Positions 60,468-64,000 of a stretch of 64,000 nucleotides of DNA are shown here, piece after piece (positions within the stretch are counted from its first letter, which is position 1; every line of letters begins with the position of its first letter). The stretch lies in contig DATNPX010000016.1 in NCBI GenBank assembly GCA_036702975.1, positions 1 through 64,000 of the forward strand, in the 5' to 3' direction. The notes under the pieces were generated by a model. It was given only the letters and a program-made list of their open reading frames with translations, was not told the DNA's origin and did not search any database. The DNA is from DATNPX01 sp036702975. GTDB lineage: Bacteria; Cyanobacteriota; Vampirovibrionia; Obscuribacterales; Obscuribacteraceae. The position numbers and the translations under genes were made by a program.

Positions 60468-60484
60468 TTGATAGTTTCTTGATA
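60468..60484 (+). promoter_or_regulatory. KdpE-like box upstream of the second APC transporter
   Basis: TTGATAGTTTCTTGATA has two TTGATA half-sites exactly 11 bp apart and differs from kdp box 2 at only a few positions. It lies 120-136 nt before the ATG at 60604. TTTATA (60517-60522) and TATATT (60554-60559) are possible -10 elements. Confidence 0.5.
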
Positions 60485-60603
60485 GTCATATGGATTCAGA
60501 TCCTGATGCATGAAAGTTTATAGCCCCTCTGAACACTTCAAATGGTGGCACACTATATTCATGTTTTTAAAGCTCTCAGTCGCGAAGAGCGGCAGAGCAG
60601 GAA

Positions 60604-62577
60604 ATGCCTTTCATGGTCACAACTGAACATTCATTGACCACAACGCATGGAGAAGCGTTAGAGCCGGCGTCTAAGCCGTCGAATGGTTTCATTGCCTGGT
60701 TTCTGGAAGGAGCGGACGCGAACGACAATCAGGTCCATCACCAGGATGCCTGGTGGCGCGTAATGTGCCTGACCGGAGTCGACTACTTCTCTACTCTCGG
60801 ATATCAGCCGGGCATCGCATTCCTCGCCTCTGGAATTCTTTCGCCCCTGGCAACGTTGATTTTGGTTCTCGTGACAATCTTCGGCGCATTGCCCACCTAT
60901 TGCATAGTGGCAAAAGCGAGCCCGAACGGTCAGGGCAGCGTCGCGATGCTGGAGAAAATGTTGCCCGGCTGGCAGGGAAAGATACTTGTGCTGTTGCTTT
61001 TGGGATTTGCTGCAACCGCATTCATCATTACCATTACACTCTCGGCAGCTGACGCTACAGCACATATCGTCGAAAATCCGATCGTAAGCCCGCTTGGTCT
61101 GGGTGGACATCGCGTCGAGGTTACCTATGTTTTGCTGGCGCTCTTGGGTGCGCTGTTTCTTAAAGGCTTCAAAGAGGCGATCGGGCTTTCGTTTGTAATC
61201 GTCGCCATCTATCTTGGTCTGAGTGCGGTCATCCTGGGCGAATCGGCATTGTATGTATTGCAACATCCTGCATTGGTTTCGGGCTGGACGGGCAGGCTCT
61301 TCATCGAATACCAATCACCAATGACAATGCTTGGAGTGTCAGCACTACTCTTTCCTAAACTTGCACTGGGTCTTTCCGGATTCGAAACTGGCGTCGCAGT
61401 GATGCCTTTAGTCAAGGGAGACCCAACAGACACAGAAAGCGATCCTAGCGGTCGCATTCGCAACGCTCGTTACCTGCTCATTACAGCTGGGCTGATCATG
61501 AGCGTCTACCTGGTACTTAGCAGCGTCGTGACAACGTTGATGATTCCGGCAGAATACTTTGAAATCGGTGGACCAGCGAATGGTAGGGCATTAGCCTACC
61601 TTGCACACACTCGACTTGGATTTACTTTCGGCACTTGTTACGACATAAGCACGATACTTATCCTCTGGTTCGCGGGGGCATCCGCTATCGCGGGCCTGTT
61701 AAGCCTCGTGCCTAAATATCTGCCACGCTACGGAATGGCGCCGAGTTGGTCTAAGGCCGTGCGACCCCTCGTCGTATTTTTCTGCGCAGTGGCGTTTGCC
61801 GTAACGGCAATGTTTAGAGCTGACGTCGACGCCCAAGCCGCAGCCTATGCTACCGGAGTCCTCGTATTAATCACCTCGGCAGCGATCGCCGCCACAATTT
61901 ACATCTGGAATCGCGCCCGGCCATGGCGTCTCTTCTTCCTCTGCGTCACGGCTATCTTTATCTATACCGCTTTCGACAACATGTCTGAACGCCCAGAAGG
62001 TGTCGCGATTGCTCTTTTCTTCATTACTGCAATCTTGTTTGCATCAGTTTTGTCACGCTGTATAAGGTCGACCGAATTGCGAGTGGAATCGGTAAGCTGG
62101 GATGACGCTGCGAAAGAATTCATCCAACAATCTTTGCGCTCTCACTGGGGCGAAATCAGGCTTTTGCCACACCGCAGCGGCATGATGGACCTAAAACTGA
62201 AGGAGTCACGGTCGCGCAAGGTGCACAGTATTCAGGCAGAAGAGGGTGACTTCATTTTTTTAGAGGTCGAACTTAGCGACTCGTCTGACTTCTCCAGCGA
62301 ATGCCTACACGTGAAGGGCATAGAATCAGGTCCTTACAAGATCTTGCGTTGTTCCAGCCCGGCAATTCCTAACGCCATAGCGGCAATCTTGTTGGATATT
62401 CGTAACACGACCGGCAAAACGCCACATGCCTATTTCGGCTGGGCAGAGGGACATCCTATCGCTTACACGCTCAAATATATTTTTCTTGGAGAAGGCGAAA
62501 CTGCGATGGTAACCCGCGAGATCTTGCGTTCTATAGAACCGGACGAAAATCGCCGCCCGGTTATCCATGTGGGCTGA
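60604..62577 (+). CDS. APC-superfamily permease with soluble C-terminal domain
   Basis: About twelve membrane helices begin after a 50-residue polar N-terminus. CLTGVDYFSTLGYQPGIAFL is the APC helix-1 motif, and SPNGQGSVAMLEKMLPG and LALGLSGFETGVAVMP are the other conserved APC segments. A soluble C-terminal region of about 150 residues follows (WDDAAKEFIQQSLRSHWGEI, VEVLS-like strands). Substrate is not determined. The neighbourhood and the upstream KdpE-like box favour K+ or a compatible solute over an amino acid; that is inference. The start may be ATG 60604 or ATG 60613. Confidence 0.82.
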   Translation: MPFMVTTEHSLTTTHGEALEPASKPSNGFIAWFLEGADANDNQVHHQDAWWRVMCLTGVDYFSTLGYQPGIAFLASGILSPLATLILVLVTIFGALPTYCIVAKASPNGQGSVAMLEKMLPGWQGKILVLLLLGFAATAFIITITLSAADATAHIVENPIVSPLGLGGHRVEVTYVLLALLGALFLKGFKEAIGLSFVIVAIYLGLSAVILGESALYVLQHPALVSGWTGRLFIEYQSPMTMLGVSALLFPKLALGLSGFETGVAVMPLVKGDPTDTESDPSGRIRNARYLLITAGLIMSVYLVLSSVVTTLMIPAEYFEIGGPANGRALAYLAHTRLGFTFGTCYDISTILILWFAGASAIAGLLSLVPKYLPRYGMAPSWSKAVRPLVVFFCAVAFAVTAMFRADVDAQAAAYATGVLVLITSAAIAATIYIWNRARPWRLFFLCVTAIFIYTAFDNMSERPEGVAIALFFITAILFASVLSRCIRSTELRVESVSWDDAAKEFIQQSLRSHWGEIRLLPHRSGMMDLKLKESRSRKVHSIQAEEGDFIFLEVELSDSSDFSSECLHVKGIESGPYKILRCSSPAIPNAIAAILLDIRNTTGKTPHAYFGWAEGHPIAYTLKYIFLGEGETAMVTREILRSIEPDENRRPVIHVG

Positions 62578-62762
62578 AGTCAAACAAATAACTAAGCGGA
62601 CCGTGCATTAATAACCGCGAACGAGAGCAGCTCCCTTGTCATTTAAGTGTCAAGTTTTTACTCTTATTCGGTTGTTGACCCAGCATCCTGGTATTAATAC
62701 TTAGTGCGGTGGTCAGTTTGAAGCAAACGCTCTTGCACAACCGTTCGAGGAGAATATACACT
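62578..62762. other. Spacer after the APC transporter
   Basis: No gene is supported. TTGACC (62674-62679), a 17-nt spacer and TACTTA (62697-62702) form a moderate promoter candidate for the small gene that follows. Confidence 0.3.
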
Positions 62763-63107
62763 GTGATGCAGATGAAGACAGAAGATGACCTGGAGACAAA
62801 GGGACCGCTTTCAGATGTGGAAAGCCTCGTCGATCGCGCGAAAAATCTGCACGAACAGGCCGCTGATACCTATAGCTCTTGGCGCTCCCGAGCAGAAACA
62901 CTGATTGCGGCGATCGCCAAGTTAGAGAAACGAGAGATTGAGCCAGACTCAGAAGTGACACTGTTCAATGTGCCTTTAATCGAAGTTGAGCTCCGCGATG
63001 CCGCAGAAAAGGCTCTCAGACTCTGCGCTTTTTTTGCTACAAACGTCGATGAGCGAATTGCATTGATCGACGAGGCGAATAGCGTGCGCAATACGAGTTG
63101 GGTCTAG
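62763..63107 (+). CDS. Small helical protein of unknown function
   Basis: The protein is soluble and almost entirely helical (VESLVDRAKNLHEQAADTYS to LIAAIAKLEKREIEP, then AAEKALRLCAFFATNVDERI), with no motif I know. GAGGAG lies 10 nt before GTG 62763; ATG 62766 is next to it, and the frame is open back to 62709. It precedes the membrane protein gene at 63116 by 8 nt, so the two are likely cotranscribed. Confidence 0.55.
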   Translation: MMQMKTEDDLETKGPLSDVESLVDRAKNLHEQAADTYSSWRSRAETLIAAIAKLEKREIEPDSEVTLFNVPLIEVELRDAAEKALRLCAFFATNVDERIALIDEANSVRNTSWV

Positions 63108-63115
63108 AGCCTCAC

Positions 63116-64000
63116 ATGCAAACAACCGCCGGTCCAATTCAAAACGCCTTTACGCGCAGTACTAAGAACATTACACCGTTCCGTTTGCGGTTGTTGTTAA
63201 TGCTGATATTTACGGTATCGACCGCCTTCTGCATCCTGTCGATACACACGATCCAGCAACACGACAAAGCCTTGCAAACCATCGGCATCGAAGCTGGACC
63301 GTCAGTGATTGCCGCGCAAAATATCAAGATCGGCATACTCACTATGGATTCAGATCTCGCCGACGAGCTGCTCTATAAGTCAGGTGAAAGCGAGGCACAG
63401 GAGCGTCTCGAGGATTTCAACAAGAGCCGTATTGAGACTAGCAAATATCTCGTCGCTGCCGCTCGCAACATCACTTACGGGAACGCTGAACTCTTTCCGG
63501 TCGAGAATCTGCAGTCCGGTATCGGACAGTACTTGATGCAAGCCCAGATCGCGCGTGATGTGCATCAAAATGGACAGATCGACGATACGATCAAAGCTTA
63601 TCGTGACGCCCTCAATACCCTGCAAACCGTGGTGTTGCCAAACGCCGATGCCTTGAATAAATCAAACCAGGACATGCTAATTGAGATTTACAATCAGGAG
63701 AAATCAGCATCTGCGCTTGCTCGTGGTGTCGTCTTGCTGGCAGGCCTTGTTTTGCTCTGCCTTCTAGCCTATACGCAATATTATTTAAAGTTGCGCTTCA
63801 AGCGCATTCTCAATCCACCCTTGCTCATCGCTTCCGTCGTGTTGCTCTTGTTTCTGCAACATTTATATCAATCACTGGCTGACTGCAGTAACAGTACAAA
63901 AGTTGCAAAAGAAGATTCTTACGACTCTATAGTCGCCTTACTCGGCGCAAGAGCAGCCTCTTATGACGCCAATGCTTCGGAGAGCAGATGGTTGTTAGAC
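63116..64000 (+). CDS. Membrane protein with extracytoplasmic helical domain, cut by window end
   Basis: The frame is open from ATG 63116 to the last base (295 codons). A first membrane helix (LLLMLIFTVSTAFCILSIHT) is followed by a helical extracytoplasmic domain of about 150 residues (LYKSGESEAQERLEDFNKSR), a second helix pair (VVLLAGLVLLCLLAYTQYYL and ILNPPLLIASVVLLLFLQHL) and a further extracytoplasmic stretch. The layout resembles sensory or chemoreceptor-type input domains, but no signalling domain is in view. It may be the N-terminus of a sensor protein. Confidence 0.65.
   Translation, partial: MQTTAGPIQNAFTRSTKNITPFRLRLLLMLIFTVSTAFCILSIHTIQQHDKALQTIGIEAGPSVIAAQNIKIGILTMDSDLADELLYKSGESEAQERLEDFNKSRIETSKYLVAAARNITYGNAELFPVENLQSGIGQYLMQAQIARDVHQNGQIDDTIKAYRDALNTLQTVVLPNADALNKSNQDMLIEIYNQEKSASALARGVVLLAGLVLLCLLAYTQYYLKLRFKRILNPPLLIASVVLLLFLQHLYQSLADCSNSTKVAKEDSYDSIVALLGARAASYDANASESRWLLD

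Overview
The window reads as a chromosomal segment of a Gram-negative-type bacterium with roughly balanced base composition. It has OmpA domains, lipoproteins, Tat-like signals and many Sec signal peptides. A DHH-CBS-CCA tRNA nucleotidyltransferase fusion and a C5-pathway hemA-hemC-hemD run, with no photosynthesis genes in view, fit a non-photosynthetic relative of cyanobacteria (Melainabacteria/Vampirovibrionia, for example Obscuribacterales). That placement is an inference at low to moderate confidence. I see no insertion sequence, integrase, prophage, CRISPR array or rRNA.

Layout. 0-12.7 kb: tRNA-Ser(CGA), a hotdog thioesterase, a DUF1501-DUF1800-membrane protein operon, a VOC protein, an exported SRPBCC protein, a diacylglycerol-kinase-like lipid kinase with a quinone-oxidoreductase-like protein, two unknown proteins and the large tRNA nucleotidyltransferase fusion. 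12.8-17.9 kb: two NfeD-like membrane proteins with extreme Gly/Asp- and Gly/His-rich linkers, a 39-residue hydrophobic microprotein with its own terminator, a TPR protein, a long inverted repeat and a flotillin. 17.9-30.3 kb: an exported VWA/PDZ-like protein with a TPR partner, a P-loop NTPase with a BtuF-like binding protein, hydrolases, hemACD, and an SGNH esterase. 30.5-34.7 kb: acetoacetate decarboxylase, universal stress protein, flavin monooxygenase and 3-hydroxyacyl-CoA dehydrogenase.

35.5-47.8 kb holds the most unusual locus, a co-directional run of ten genes. Two are substrate-binding-protein/OmpA fusions. The others are a VWA lipoprotein, a membrane-anchored coiled-coil protein, a PspA/IM30-like coiled-coil protein, a full NitT/TauT-type ABC importer resembling the urea-carboxylase-associated family, an AAA+ ATPase, a small unknown protein and a cation-exchanger-like protein with a changed catalytic residue. 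I read it as a candidate envelope-sensing and membrane-maintenance system in which ligand or cell-wall status is sensed outside and a PspA-like polymer is remodelled by the AAA+ protein inside.

47.9-64 kb is a potassium island: a KdpD-like kinase, KdpE, two tiny membrane peptides (one is KdpF), KdpA, KdpB, KdpC, a kinase-less KdpD sensory half, a KimA-like K+ transporter and a second APC-family transporter. KdpD is therefore split over two polypeptides. Direct repeats with 11-bp period (TTGATA-N5-TTGA) lie before the kdp genes and again before the APC transporter. They resemble the E. coli KdpE operator and suggest one K+ regulon. The window ends inside a membrane protein gene.
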